The position numbers and the translations under genes were made by a program. Under the pieces are notes generated by a model that worked only from the letters and a program-made list of their open reading frames with translations, was not told where the DNA came from and did no database searches. From assembly GCA_018883325.1 (NCBI GenBank), contig VEQH01000027.1, forward strand, positions 1 to 45,588: a stretch of 45,588 nucleotides of DNA, read 5' to 3'. This stretch comes from Flavobacteriales bacterium. GTDB lineage: Bacteria > Bacteroidota > Bacteroidia > Flavobacteriales_D > Crocinitomicaceae. Below are positions 1 through 6,595 of this stretch, piece by piece (position 1 is the stretch's first letter; each line of letters begins with the position of its first letter).

Positions 1-126
1 ATTAAAAAGCATGGTTACAGAGCGAAAAGCCTTTTCAAATATGGATTAGATTACATTTCAAACATATTACTGAACCCGCAAAATAAGTCAAATATTGATG
101 TTTTCAAATTTTTGTCATGTAGTTAG
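1..126 (+). CDS. C-terminal end of an IS transposase (partial)
   Basis: Frame 1 is open from the window edge to a TAG at 124-126 and gives 41 residues. It contains GYRAKSLFKYGLDYISNILL and ends in VFKFLSCS. This basic, FLSC-ending tail resembles the C-termini I know from DDE (IS4-type) transposases of Bacteroidota. The catalytic core lies upstream of the window, so the family is inferred from the tail only. An inverted repeat (AGATTTT/AAAATCT, 125-145) follows the stop and could be a weak terminator or part of the IS end. Its presence marks the next genes (hipBA) as sitting beside a mobile element. Confidence 0.5.
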   Translation: MKKHGYRAKSLFKYGLDYISNILLNPQNKSNIDVFKFLSCS

Positions 127-145
127 ATTTTAATGCTAAAAATCT
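125..145 (+). terminator. Small hairpin after the transposase stop
   Basis: A 7-bp perfect stem, AGATTTT (125-131) with AAAATCT (139-145), and a 7-nt loop sit directly on the stop codon of the partial transposase. No long T-run follows, so termination is only possible. It could equally be part of the insertion element's end. Confidence 0.3.
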
Positions 146-244
146 CAATGTGAGGATAATTAAGTAGAATGAATTTTAATCGTCTTTAAAGCCAGCTTTT
201 ATATTAAAAAGTATAATTAATTATGCTAATTGATTAATATTTCA

Positions 245-252
245 TACATTTG
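245..252 (+). promoter_or_regulatory. Putative -7 box (TACATTTG) for hipBA
   Basis: TACATTTG matches the Bacteroidota housekeeping -7 consensus TAnnTTTG exactly. Transcription would begin near 258, only about 13 nt before the ATG at 271. This argues against the TTG at 250 as the start of the antitoxin. Confidence 0.5.
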
Positions 253-270
253 AATATTATATTATGCAAT

Positions 271-540
271 ATGTTTACTGGAAATCTCAAAATAAAAGAC
301 GTTAAATCAGAAATTGGACAGTTGGTAAAGTCTTATCGCAAACAGCAAAAGCTTTCGCAACAGGACTTGGCAGAACAACTCGAACTTTCCAGAATTACGA
401 TTCAGAATTTGGAATCAGGTAAGAACTTTACCATTGATACCTTGCTCAAGGTTTTTAACCACTTTGATGTGTTGGTCGGGTTCAATCAATTTTTGATAGA
501 TAAACGCAATGAAAACGAACAAATGACTTCTTTATATTAG
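271..540 (+). CDS. hipB: HipB-like antitoxin, Cro/C1-type HTH
   Basis: This is an 89-residue DNA-binding protein. A helix-turn-helix fills residues about 10-65 (LVKSYRKQQKLSQQDLAEQL, then SRITIQNLESGK), typical of HipB/XRE antitoxins. It should bind and neutralise the HipA kinase encoded 4 bp downstream and repress the shared promoter. The frame extends up to a TTG at 250, but that codon lies inside the -7 box, so the ATG at 271 is chosen. The tight spacing to hipA is the usual antitoxin-first operon order. Identification as an HTH protein is firm. The HipB role follows from its neighbour. Confidence 0.82.
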   Translation: MFTGNLKIKDVKSEIGQLVKSYRKQQKLSQQDLAEQLELSRITIQNLESGKNFTIDTLLKVFNHFDVLVGFNQFLIDKRNENEQMTSLY

Positions 541-544
541 TTCC

Positions 545-1816
545 ATGGCGAAAAATGACATCATAACGGTATTTTGCTTCGGTCAAGAAATTGGGAGATT
601 GGGATTTGATGAAAATCAACAGAAATCATCTTTTCAATACAACCCTGAATTTCTTCAAAGTGATCGTTTTCACAACTTATTTCCTAAAACGGGCATCCTA
701 AAACGAACACCACAAGTTCAAGTTTTTAGTCAGTATAATTCAGAAACATTTCGAGGACTTCCTCCAATGATTGCTGATTCATTGCCCGATGTTTTTGGAA
801 ATATTATTTTCAAAAAGTGGATGGAATCAGGTAGCAAGGAATTCAATCAAATTTCTGTCATTGAGCAATTGGCTTATGTGGCAGATCGTGGAATGGGTGC
901 GCTGGAATATCGACCAAGCAAAGAATTACCTCAATCCTCATCAATTGACCTCACAGAAATTATTACTGTTTTGAAAGAAGTGTTGCAAGCAAAAGATGAA
1001 CAGCATGAATCAAGGCTAAACCATGAGGCTTTGTTGAATATTTTCAAAATTGGTTCTTCAGCCGGTGGCGCCAGGCCTAAAATTCTTATTTCAGAACACA
1101 AAACTTCAGGTGAAATTATTCCCGGTGATTTGAATCACTCTTCCGAGTACAATCACTATTTAATCAAACTGCATTTGGATGATGAATTAGGATATAGCAG
1201 GGAAGTCGTTGAATACTGTTACTACCTAACGGCGAACCATCTCGGAATCACTATGATGCCATCCAAATTGATTGAACAAAAACATTTTGCCACGCTCCGC
1301 TTCGACCGTCAAAATGGACAAAAGAAACATATTTTAACTGCAACTGGATTAACTGGTTGGGATTACCAAAGCCCAAAGGATTCCAGTTACGAGAATCTAT
1401 TCGAACTAGCGTTGTTTCTAAAAGTTCCTCATCGCGACATCGAAGAACTTTTTAAACGCATGGTTTTTAATGTTGTCTTTTTTAATTCGGACGATCATTT
1501 GAAAAACCACTCCTTCATTTATGATGAAGAACAGGACAAATGGAATATTTCACCTGCGTATGATATCACTTATTCCTTAAATCCTTTGTTGAACTACACG
1601 AGAACCAGCAGAGCTTTGTCAATAAATGGTAAACGCATCGATATTACATTGGCGGATATACTTAGCATTGCAGAAACATATACCATTAAAAACGCGAAAA
1701 AAGTAGTTAAAGAAATTCAAGATGCTATCGCGTATTGGAACGACCAAGCGAATGAATTGAATTTACCTACGCACATAGTCCAAAGTATTTATAGAGATTT
1801 CATCCATTTACTTTAG
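545..1816 (+). CDS. hipA: HipA-family serine/threonine kinase toxin
   Basis: The protein has 423 residues, close to the usual 430-440 of full-length HipA. The N-terminal subdomain (about 1-125) is followed by the glycine-rich loop KIGSSAGGARPK near residue 175, where HipA autophosphorylates on serine. The C-terminal kinase part carries the catalytic loop NSDDHLKNHSF (near 315) and the metal-binding PAYDITY (near 335). HipA of E. coli phosphorylates glutamyl-tRNA synthetase and arrests translation. The target here is unknown. The gene is a single intact reading frame rather than the split HipS/HipT form. It lies 4 bp after hipB and next to an IS end, which suggests horizontal acquisition. Confidence 0.9.
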   Translation: MAKNDIITVFCFGQEIGRLGFDENQQKSSFQYNPEFLQSDRFHNLFPKTGILKRTPQVQVFSQYNSETFRGLPPMIADSLPDVFGNIIFKKWMESGSKEFNQISVIEQLAYVADRGMGALEYRPSKELPQSSSIDLTEIITVLKEVLQAKDEQHESRLNHEALLNIFKIGSSAGGARPKILISEHKTSGEIIPGDLNHSSEYNHYLIKLHLDDELGYSREVVEYCYYLTANHLGITMMPSKLIEQKHFATLRFDRQNGQKKHILTATGLTGWDYQSPKDSSYENLFELALFLKVPHRDIEELFKRMVFNVVFFNSDDHLKNHSFIYDEEQDKWNISPAYDITYSLNPLLNYTRTSRALSINGKRIDITLADILSIAETYTIKNAKKVVKEIQDAIAYWNDQANELNLPTHIVQSIYRDFIHLL

Positions 1817-1892
1817 CCTATATTCTTTAAAGTCGTTAATAATTAAGTGGAATACTCAATTCCATTAAATACTAAATACAACCTCTAAAAAC

Positions 1893-1900
1893 TAACTTTG
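1893..1900 (+). promoter_or_regulatory. Putative -7 box (TAACTTTG)
   Basis: TAACTTTG is an exact TAnnTTTG match 59 bp before the ATG at 1959. The leader it would produce (from about 1906) contains both copies of the 13-bp repeat described separately. Confidence 0.45.
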
Positions 1901-1926
1901 CATTCAAGCACTGGATAGATACTCCC

Positions 1927-1961
1927 TAGATAGTGTATGGATAAAGCATAGATAGTGTATG
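1927..1961 (+). repeat. Pair of 13-bp direct repeats overlapping a start codon
   Basis: TAGATAGTGTATG occurs at 1927-1939 and again, identically, at 1949-1961, with starts 22 bp (two helical turns) apart. A weaker third partial copy (GGATAGAT) lies at about 1913-1920. The second copy contains the ATG (1959-1961) of the small DNA-binding protein. The arrangement fits an operator used for autoregulation. That function is inferred. Confidence 0.6.
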
Positions 1962-2159
1962 AAAATACCCAAACGAGTATGTGTCTATCCAAAAGATGTA
2001 CAGCGAATAACCGGAAGAAGTGAGAAATATGCCCGAAGATTGCTCCACACAATCAGGCAAAACCTCAAAAAGCAATCCCATCAATTCATTACCATTGAAG
2101 AATTCGCACAACATGTTGGAATAGACATTGAAACAGTCAAGCTGTTCATCATAGATTAA
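1959..2159 (+). CDS. Small basic putative DNA-binding protein
   Basis: The product has 66 residues, opens with MKIPKRVCVYPKDVQRITGR, and ends with EEFAQHVGIDIETVKLFIID. The arrangement is two helical segments with basic character (GRSEKYARRLL) plus a C-terminal helix pair, resembling small winged-helix or excisionase-like proteins seen as orphans in flavobacterial genomes. I do not know a named family for it. The start is set by the ATG inside the second 13-bp direct repeat. The repeat spacing of two helical turns suggests that the protein could bind its own start region. It stands alone between hipA and the noncoding unit at 2251-2483. Confidence 0.6.
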   Translation: MKIPKRVCVYPKDVQRITGRSEKYARRLLHTIRQNLKKQSHQFITIEEFAQHVGIDIETVKLFIID

Positions 2160-2250
2160 GACCTTACGAGTCTTCTGAAAAAACCGCCCTTTATTAATTC
2201 AATTTATATCAGTTTGTACTGAAATAAGTACCTGAATATGAAAAAAATAC

Positions 2251-2258
2251 TACCTTTG
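2251..2258 (+). promoter_or_regulatory. Putative -7 box (TACCTTTG) of an ncRNA-like unit
   Basis: TACCTTTG matches TAnnTTTG exactly. It is embedded in two nested inverted repeats: TACCTT (2251-2256) with AAGGTA (2264-2269), and TTTGAC (2255-2260) with GTCAAA (2273-2278). These could serve as an operator. No long ORF begins downstream. Confidence 0.5.
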
Positions 2259-2359
2259 ACACGAAGGTAAATGTCAAACCGTTCATAAGCGACCAAAATA
2301 TTCGGTCAACACATCGGCGAACAAAGGCATTTTCACTTACTTTAAGAGTTTGATTTACA

Positions 2360-2452
2360 ATGGCTTACATATTGGACTGTTCACCCGTCCAGACCGCAAC
2401 TGTTAAAAGCAAGAAGAAAAGCCTCTATGGCTGGAGGACTAGAAACCCCTAA
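2360..2452 (+). CDS. Possible 30-residue small protein
   Basis: The ATG at 2360 opens a 30-codon frame starting MAYILDCSPVQTATVKSKKK and ending YGWRTRNP, with the TAA stop inside the left arm of the terminator. It is basic in its second half. No clear ribosome-binding site is visible, which is common in Bacteroidota. It is recorded because it fills the otherwise unexplained transcript. It may equally be a chance frame in an RNA gene. Confidence 0.2.
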   Translation: MAYILDCSPVQTATVKSKKKSLYGWRTRNP

Positions 2453-2483
2453 GAAGTATCAAATTTCTTAGGGGTTTTGTTTT
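2443..2483 (+). terminator. Strong intrinsic terminator
   Basis: The left arm AAACCCCTAAGAA (2443-2455) pairs perfectly over 13 bp with TTCTTAGGGGTTT (2465-2477) around a 9-nt loop. TTTTGTTTTT follows on the plus strand. The T-run lies only on the plus side, so it mainly ends the transcript starting near 2265. It also lies just beyond the 3' end of the minus-strand gene at 2496. Confidence 0.85.
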
Positions 2484-2495
2484 TAGGATAGATTT

Positions 2496-2840
2496 CTATC
2501 TTATAAAATCAAACCCACTAATTCCTTTTATTGGTTCAATATACTTTTCTAAATCCTCCAACGTTCTAGCTGCGATTGCAGCCGACGGAGTATTTCCCAT
2601 TGGATAAGTGAAAACATATGTAAATCCTTCACTTAAAGCGAAAGTATGAAAACTATCAAACGGTTCACTTATTCTATCGTCTTTCCAGAAAATAGCATTA
2701 ATTTCATTTAGATTCATAATAATTATTGTATTTGAATTGATATGTTTTATTAAATCAAAGGTAAGTCTATTGTTATATGAATCATTGTAAAATATTGGAA
2801 AAAATGTACTAGAAAAGATTACATTTTTTTCTTTAATCAA
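2496..2840 (-). CDS. Hypothetical protein
   Basis: This is a 114-residue frame that I do not recognise. The N-terminal third is AT-rich and lower in protein-like character. The C-terminal part, from about residue 42 (MNLNEINAIFWKDDRISEPF onward to GISGFDFIR), reads like a globular soluble domain with mixed charged and aromatic residues. The true start may therefore be the internal ATG at about 2717 rather than 2840. No signal peptide or membrane helix is visible. It is a single gene on the minus strand, divergent from the LRR gene and convergent with the RNA-like unit. Confidence 0.45.
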   Translation of the reverse strand: MIKEKNVIFSSTFFPIFYNDSYNNRLTFDLIKHINSNTIIIMNLNEINAIFWKDDRISEPFDSFHTFALSEGFTYVFTYPMGNTPSAAIAARTLEDLEKYIEPIKGISGFDFIR

Positions 2841-3037
2841 GTTCGATTAAATTTAATAAGATGGTGAATAAAATGTATATTTGAATTAATATATGGTGAA
2901 TTGAGATTTAGTTTTGGTCATTCCCTCTTTATTTAGTTAAAGATTTAACGTTAAATAAGAAAATCAACTACACAATCACTTTTAAATGATAGAATTTGAA
3001 CGAAGAAAAACAATATCTTTTGATTATTCAATGAATT

Positions 3038-4084
3038 ATGTCCAACGAGCAAGATAAGAATCAATTAGCTATTATTATAACTAATAATTATTTGACCAGA
3101 GTTTCAAATTCATTATCTATTACCAATAAGTTATTAAGTGAAATTAAAGGCAGAGCGATTGAACCAAGCGATGATTTCAGAGTTCTAATTCCTGATTTGA
3201 ATTTTCAGAAGTATCTTTCAGAAGTATATGGAGTTGTAGTTATTGATGACACTGTTAGTTATGGGGCAATAAAAAATATTGAGGAAATTGATGTTTCAAG
3301 TAAAGAAATAGAAAGTTTAAAGGGAATTGAATTTTTTAAAAGTTTGATAAACTTAGAATGTTGGTCTAATAATCTTAAAGAATTAGATGTTACTAAAAAT
3401 GTAGCATTAACTAGTTTAAGTTGTTCTGAAAATCAATTAACTCATTTAGATTTAACAAAAAATACTTTTTTAAAAATTTTATATTGTGATAATAATCAAT
3501 TATATAAATTCGACGTATCTCAAAATATTTTTTTAAGTTATTTATATTGTCAAGAAAATAATTTAATGGATCTTGATGTTACTAAAAACTCGTCTTTATT
3601 GATATTTTATTGTAGTAAAAACAATATTTCTAAAATAGATGTATCTAAAAATATCAATTTATCTGTTTTTGTTTGTTCCAAAAACAGCTTGAGTGAGTTA
3701 GATATATCAAATAACATTGCTTTGACTCAATTGGATTGTTCAATTAATAAATTAACAGAATTAGATGTTTCAAAAAATTTATCTTTAAAATTATTATATT
3801 GTAGTGAAAACTATTTAGAAGAAATTAATACAATGCAAAATAAATATTTAGAATATTTCGGATGCAGTAAAAATCTATTAAAAGAAATAAACATTACGAA
3901 TAATATTAATCTATTTACTTTAGGATGCTCTGAAAATAGATTAACAAATTTAGATGTTACAAAAAATAAAGCTTTGAATCAATTGTTTTGTTCTGGGAAC
4001 CAATTAGTCGAATTAACTATTACACAAAAAGTTTATTCAGGATACATTGAAAAAGACGAAGGTGTTAAATTTATATTCATCTAA
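3038..4084 (+). CDS. Leucine-rich repeat protein, cysteine-bearing 21-residue type
   Basis: The protein has 348 residues and no signal peptide, so it is probably cytoplasmic. Residues about 1-100 form a non-repeat cap, including IPDLNFQKYLSEVYG, a segment typical of the cap of bacterial internalin-like LRR proteins. Residues about 104-335 are 11 consecutive repeats of exactly 21 residues. Each has Leu at positions 1 and 4, Cys at 6, Asn at 9, Leu/Ile at 11 and 14, and a closing D-V-T/S-K-N. LRRs of this kind bind protein partners. The ligand is unknown. The next gene on the same strand (PLD/J-domain) starts 35 bp downstream, so they are likely co-transcribed. Both are more AT-rich than the housekeeping genes of the window. 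Confidence 0.8.
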   Translation: MSNEQDKNQLAIIITNNYLTRVSNSLSITNKLLSEIKGRAIEPSDDFRVLIPDLNFQKYLSEVYGVVVIDDTVSYGAIKNIEEIDVSSKEIESLKGIEFFKSLINLECWSNNLKELDVTKNVALTSLSCSENQLTHLDLTKNTFLKILYCDNNQLYKFDVSQNIFLSYLYCQENNLMDLDVTKNSSLLIFYCSKNNISKIDVSKNINLSVFVCSKNSLSELDISNNIALTQLDCSINKLTELDVSKNLSLKLLYCSENYLEEINTMQNKYLEYFGCSKNLLKEINITNNINLFTLGCSENRLTNLDVTKNKALNQLFCSGNQLVELTITQKVYSGYIEKDEGVKFIFI

Positions 4085-4119
4085 TTTATTTCTACAATCT
4101 AATAATATAAAATTAGAAT

Positions 4120-5502
4120 ATGCAAACTGAAGCTATATTTGAAAACATTGCTGATAGGATTCAGCAAGAAATAAAAAAAGCAAATAATTCAATATTTATT
4201 GCAGTAGCTTGGTTTACAAATAAATCAATTTTTGAAACACTTTTACTAAAGGCAAAACAAGGTTGCAAAGTCTATTTGATGATTTCCAAGGATGAGATAA
4301 ATTTGAACTCAGATATTTCTTATGAGGAAATTAATATTGGGAAATCACAGGTTTTTAAAATTGGTGATGGGAAAAAAGAATTACTCCATCATAAATTTTG
4401 TGTTATTGATAACAATATTGTTTTATCAGGATCTTATAATTGGAGCTATAAAGCAGAAAATAATTTTGAAAATATTATCATTACTTCCGATGATGCTTCA
4501 TTGGCTGAACAATTCATCAGTCAGTTTTTGTTGTTAAAAAACCAATTTTTCCCAAATGATAAGAGCCTTGAATCAGATTTCCCACTAAATAAGATAATTA
4601 AACGATTAGAAATTTTAAAAAATTACATCCAATTAGAAGATATTGATGACGTTAAATCAGAATCACAAAAGCTCTTAGTTTATGATTTTAATTCTGATAT
4701 AAACAATATAATTCAATCAATTAATACAGGAGAATTTGCAAATGCAATCTATAAAATTGAACAGTTTATTTCCAAGAATAACCAGGTTTTAATATGGTCA
4801 GACCCTGAAATTTTAGCATTAAAATTTGAAATAAAAATTTTAGAAAATCAATTGGTTTCTTTTGATAATGAAAAGACAGAAATAGAACAACTACTACATC
4901 ATTTTCAAAGAATACATACATTGAAATTGGGTAGCATAATTTCTGAACTCCTCCAATTAAGAAAATTGAGATTTAAAGAAGATAAAGATAAATTTGAAGA
5001 GGCTGAAAAAGATGAAAAGGAATACAAAGAGCAAATTGATAGTGAAACGAAAAAAGAGGTATTTGAATTAACCAAAGAGGAAGAAAAAGATATAAAAAAG
5101 ACTTATCGTCAAGCTGTTGTACTTTGCCATCCTGATAAGTTTAGTCAAGAATCAATTGAAGTACAAAAACAGGCTGAGCAAGTAATGATAGAATTAGCCA
5201 TTGCTAACGAGAAAAAGGACTTAAAACGTGTTAAAGAAATTTTGAATGAACTCCAAAATGGTATCCTTAATCCATCAAATGAAAATGTAATTTCTGACAA
5301 GTTAAAGCTTAAAGAAATCATTAAAAGTCTTAAAACAAAGGTTAAAAAGATTGAAGATGAAATAATTATCTTAAAAGATAGTGAACAATATCAGACAATT
5401 TCGGAAATTGAAGATAAAGACAAGTATTTTGAAGAATTGAAAATAATATTAACTAAAGAATTGGAAAAATTAAGAGAAGAATTAAAACATGAAATTGCTT
5501 GA
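4120..5502 (+). CDS. PLD-family nuclease-like domain fused to a J domain
   Basis: The product has 460 residues. Residues about 5-140 are a phospholipase-D-like domain with one HKD motif: H90, K92, D97, then G104-S105 and N107. Single-HKD members act as dimers and include nucleases such as Nuc and BfiI. Residues about 315-380 form a J domain with TYRQAVVLCHPDKF (HPD at 337-339), which would stimulate an Hsp70 (DnaK) partner. A helical linker (160-310) and a C-terminal coiled coil (390-458) surround it. There is no signal peptide. The gene is 35 bp after the LRR gene and 167 bp before another J-domain gene. The domains are clear from motifs. The biological role is unknown, and a defence or stress role is speculation from context. 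Confidence 0.8.
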   Translation: MQTEAIFENIADRIQQEIKKANNSIFIAVAWFTNKSIFETLLLKAKQGCKVYLMISKDEINLNSDISYEEINIGKSQVFKIGDGKKELLHHKFCVIDNNIVLSGSYNWSYKAENNFENIIITSDDASLAEQFISQFLLLKNQFFPNDKSLESDFPLNKIIKRLEILKNYIQLEDIDDVKSESQKLLVYDFNSDINNIIQSINTGEFANAIYKIEQFISKNNQVLIWSDPEILALKFEIKILENQLVSFDNEKTEIEQLLHHFQRIHTLKLGSIISELLQLRKLRFKEDKDKFEEAEKDEKEYKEQIDSETKKEVFELTKEEEKDIKKTYRQAVVLCHPDKFSQESIEVQKQAEQVMIELAIANEKKDLKRVKEILNELQNGILNPSNENVISDKLKLKEIIKSLKTKVKKIEDEIIILKDSEQYQTISEIEDKDKYFEELKIILTKELEKLREELKHEIA

Positions 5503-5642
5503 TATTATCTACTAAAGTTGATTTTGCCTAATTTAAATGAAGTTGGTTTTTCTTTTTGAAAAAAGTGTATTGATTTTTTTGAATTATTTTTTTGTTTAGA
5601 GTTACTCCAAAATAATATTCCTTGTGTTTCGTCTTTCATTGC

Positions 5643-5650
5643 TATCTTTG
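5643..5650 (+). promoter_or_regulatory. Putative promoter: TATCTTTG with upstream TTG
   Basis: TATCTTTG is an exact TAnnTTTG match. A TTG at 5622-5624 sits 18 bp upstream, as expected for the -33 element. Transcription near 5657 would give a leader of about 13 nt before the ATG at 5670. Confidence 0.6.
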
Positions 5651-5669
5651 CATTTTTAGAAAACATTAA

Positions 5670-6122
5670 ATGAAACGCATCAACGAGTACAAAAAACTAT
5701 TTCAAATTGAAAACGAAATCGATTTGGCAGCATTAAAATTGACTTACCGTAAATTGGTAAAACAATGGCATCCCGATAAATTTCAAGATGAAGACCCATT
5801 GAAAGAAGAAGCTTTAGTGATGGGAAGACAAGTAACGGATGGTTATCATTTTTTAGTGAGTATTGCCCCAGAAACAAAAGCAGCAAACTTGCCAGAATAC
5901 CAAAAAACAATAATGGAATGTGGTATCGCTGATTTCAAACACAAAGGTTTATTGCTAGAAATCACGTTCACAGACGGTTCAACTTACGAGTATTTTGGAG
6001 TGAATGCCAACGTTTTCAAAAAACTAATCAACGCTGATAAGCAAGTACGCTTCGCAAAAAGATTCATCTATGACAGCTATTTGTACAGAAAATCGAAAAA
6101 AGCTGTTGAGGTGGAAGCTTAA
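5670..6122 (+). CDS. J-domain protein with C-terminal KTSC domain
   Basis: The protein has 150 residues. A J domain occupies about 5-70, with LKLTYRKLVKQWHPDKF carrying the HPD tripeptide. A KTSC domain (about 90-142) shows the family features DGSTYEYFGVNANVFKKL and the later RFIYDSYLYRK. KTSC domains are small beta-folds named after a related lysyl-tRNA synthetase-associated region, and their function is unsettled. J plus KTSC combinations occur in other Bacteroidota. The gene has its own promoter, so it may be separate from the PLD-J gene upstream. It shares a convergent terminator with the gene at 6186. Confidence 0.8.
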   Translation: MKRINEYKKLFQIENEIDLAALKLTYRKLVKQWHPDKFQDEDPLKEEALVMGRQVTDGYHFLVSIAPETKAANLPEYQKTIMECGIADFKHKGLLLEITFTDGSTYEYFGVNANVFKKLINADKQVRFAKRFIYDSYLYRKSKKAVEVEA

Positions 6123-6146
6123 GTCTTTCAATGCGTTGATTTTAAG

Positions 6147-6194
6147 CTAGGTAAAAAACAGTTCGTCCTTATTGAACTGAGCTTTTTACCCTAG
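6147..6194. terminator. Bidirectional terminator between convergent genes
   Basis: CTAGGTAAAAA and CAGTTC on the left pair with GAACTG and TTTTTACC-CTAG on the right, with a small internal mismatch. Runs of A and T flank both sides. It overlaps the last codons of the minus-strand gene (stop at 6186-6188). Confidence 0.65.
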
Positions 6195-6434
6195 ATTTCT
6201 TTTTTTAAGTTCTTCTTTTAGATTTTCGTGTTGTTTCGGCTTTTTTAAGAAAAGATAAATTAGAAATAAGGGTATGATCATTAAAAAGCCTAATGAATTT
6301 GAAGCTGCTCCATAAATCAGAATTCCAACCAAAAAACCAATGAAAAAAGCATCGACGATTGGAGAAGGTTTGTTGTTTTTTACAGCTTCCAATAATTCAG
6401 CGTCCGATAAGTTAGAAAGTTCATTTTGATTCAT
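6186..6434 (-). CDS. Small membrane protein with two TM helices
   Basis: The protein has 82 residues. An N-terminal acidic helix (LSNLSDAELLEAVKNNKPS) precedes two membrane segments, about 29-46 (FFIGFLVGILIYGAAS) and 50-65 (FLMIIPLFLIYLF). A basic tail, KKPKQHENLKEELKKRN, follows. Proteins with this layout, an ELL-type helix then IGFLVGI, recur in flavobacteria without an assigned function. It is encoded convergently with the J-KTSC gene and 162 bp downstream of a lipoprotein gene from which a terminator separates it. Confidence 0.65.
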   Translation of the reverse strand: MNQNELSNLSDAELLEAVKNNKPSPIVDAFFIGFLVGILIYGAASNSLGFLMIIPLFLIYLFLKKPKQHENLKEELKKRNLG

Positions 6435-6529
6435 TTGTAGACAGCTAAGGTTTGAATAAAAACAAAAATATCCGTGGAAAGTTCCAAACTAAAAGCTGAG
6501 GTTTACAAATATAAACGATCAATTCCTCT

Positions 6530-6570
6530 AAAAAAAAAACACTAGCCCAATTTTAAATCGAACTAGTGTT
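6530..6570 (-). terminator. Intrinsic terminator of the lipoprotein gene
   Basis: On the minus strand AACACTAG (6570-6563) pairs with CTAGTGTT (6545-6538) over 8 bp, followed by a run of nine Ts (6539-6531). It sits 26 bp beyond the stop of the lipoprotein gene. Confidence 0.8.
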
Positions 6571-6595
6571 TGTATCAAGATAGTAAAGAAGCCTC

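Larger units (their letters stand above)
2265..2483 (+). ncRNA. Candidate structured small RNA or sORF transcript
   Basis: A perfect -7 box (2251-2258) is followed about 185 bp later by a strong intrinsic terminator (2443-2483), with no ORF over 30 codons between. Visible local stems are GACC/GGTC near 2290-2306, TGGAC/GTCCA near 2373-2391, and AGCCTC paired with GAGGACT (one bulged A) near 2420-2441. Two short reading frames lie inside: a 5-codon ATG ORF at 2271-2288 and a 30-codon ORF at 2360-2452. I cannot match it to a known RNA. The flavobacterial 6S RNA is one possibility. Confidence 0.45.

Noticed and set aside
2265..2483. tmRNA or SRP RNA as identity of the noncoding unit
   Set aside because: There is no tRNA-like end with CCA, no ANYALAA-type tag ORF and no SRP GGAAG-type apical loop.
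3350..4050. CRISPR-like periodicity
   Set aside because: The 63-bp period is the coding repeat of the LRR protein. The units are diverged in DNA and lie within one open frame.
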